This document shows, piece after piece, positions 4,947 to 5,302 of a DNA stretch of 5,302 bases. The position numbers were made by a program, and so were the translations under genes. The first letter of the stretch is position 1. The number at the start of each line of letters is the position of its first letter. The stretch spans positions 1 through 5,302 of the forward strand of contig JAEXJH010000161.1 in the NCBI GenBank assembly GCA_023445955.1. Reading direction: 5' to 3'. Source of the DNA: Pseudomonadota bacterium. GTDB lineage: Bacteria; Pseudomonadota; Alphaproteobacteria; Caulobacterales; Caulobacteraceae. Below the pieces are notes generated by a model. The model searched no databases, had not been told where the DNA came from, and saw only the letters and a program-made list of their open reading frames with translations.

Positions 4947-5302
4947 TCAGAACAGATCGCCCTGATCGACCGGCGGTGCGGCCGGCTTGGGGCGAGGCTT
5001 GGGCGCAGGCGGCGCTGCTGGCGCCAGCGGCGGAACGAAGCCGCCTTCGCCGTCGATCACCGCGTCACGGTCGCCGCTCTTGAACTTCAGGTTCACGCGC
5101 TCGCCGGAAACGAGGTCCGCCGCCGACCGGGCCAGCGTGCCGTCGCCCTTGCGGACCAGGGCGAAGCCCAGCTCCAGCGGGCGTTCGGGGTTCAGCGACT
5201 GGCGCAGCTTTTCCAGGCCGGCCAAGCGGTCGACGTCGCGCTGCAGGCGGCGCGCGCCGGCGGCGTTCAGGCGCTGCCACAGGGCGGGCAGGCGGGCGTG
5301 CT
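4947..5302 (-). CDS. xseA: Exodeoxyribonuclease VII large subunit XseA, C-terminal part only
   Basis: The last 117 residues of the large subunit of exonuclease VII, the single-strand-specific nuclease that works with XseB in DNA repair and recombination. The frame runs off the right edge of the window, so an apparent TTG start at 5225 is internal. The visible part begins in the coiled-coil region ([10 protein letters not shown], then [10 protein letters not shown]). It continues into the family's C-terminal beta-barrel motif, recognisable as [10 protein letters not shown] and R-S-A-A-D-L. The catalytic centre lies outside the window. The protein ends in a Pro/Ala/Lys-rich linker of about 20 residues and the pentapeptide Q-G-D-L-F. 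It is followed after 27 bases by the DUF2093 gene on the same strand. Confidence 0.9.
   Translation of the reverse strand, partial: HARLPALWQRLNAAGARRLQRDVDRLAGLEKLRQSLNPERPLELGFALVRKGDGTLARSAADLVSGERVNLKFKSGDRDAVIDGEGGFVPPLAPAAPPAPKPRPKPAAPPVDQGDLF

Overview
The window is high-GC chromosomal DNA that looks alphaproteobacterial, most likely Caulobacter or a close relative. The main reasons are the strong G/C bias at third codon positions, the small DUF2093 protein next to xseA, the receiver protein with an FGP-x-RRRR tail, and an Arg-rich XRE regulator of a type common in this class. The organism is inferred from recalled protein families, not from a database match.

Layout from left to right. 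(1) Bases 1-903, plus strand: the 3' part of an alpha/beta-hydrolase (lysophospholipase type), running in from beyond the left edge. (2) Bases 878-2148, minus strand: an XRE-family HTH regulator followed after 43 bases by an inositol-monophosphatase-family enzyme that best fits histidinol-phosphatase (HisN). A perfect 7-bp inverted repeat lies directly before the hisN start. (3) Bases 2149-2274: a divergent promoter region with an imperfect inverted repeat. (4) Bases 2275-3219, plus strand: an LpxL/HtrB-type lysophospholipid acyltransferase, whose stop codon overlaps that of the next, convergent gene in the four bases CTAG. (5) Bases 3216-3734, minus strand: an orphan CheY-like receiver protein with an unusual basic C-terminal tail. 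(6) Bases 3735-3867: an intergenic promoter region. (7) Bases 3868-5302, minus strand: a probable operon xseA (3' end only) - DUF2093 protein - M23 metallopeptidase. The peptidase probably starts at a TTG codon inside the end of the DUF2093 gene and has a twin-arginine-like signal.

How the genes relate: several products concern the cell envelope (acyltransferase, M23 peptidase, perhaps the hydrolase), but they lie in separate transcription units. I see no mobile element, CRISPR array, RNA gene, toxin-antitoxin pair or defence cassette. This is an ordinary, densely packed housekeeping region. The items most worth a second look are a Cys in place of the second His of the M23 HxH motif, a duplicated Y-x-G-P-x-R-R motif in the receiver tail, a possible sliding-clamp-binding C-terminus on XseA, and the hairpin at the hisN start.
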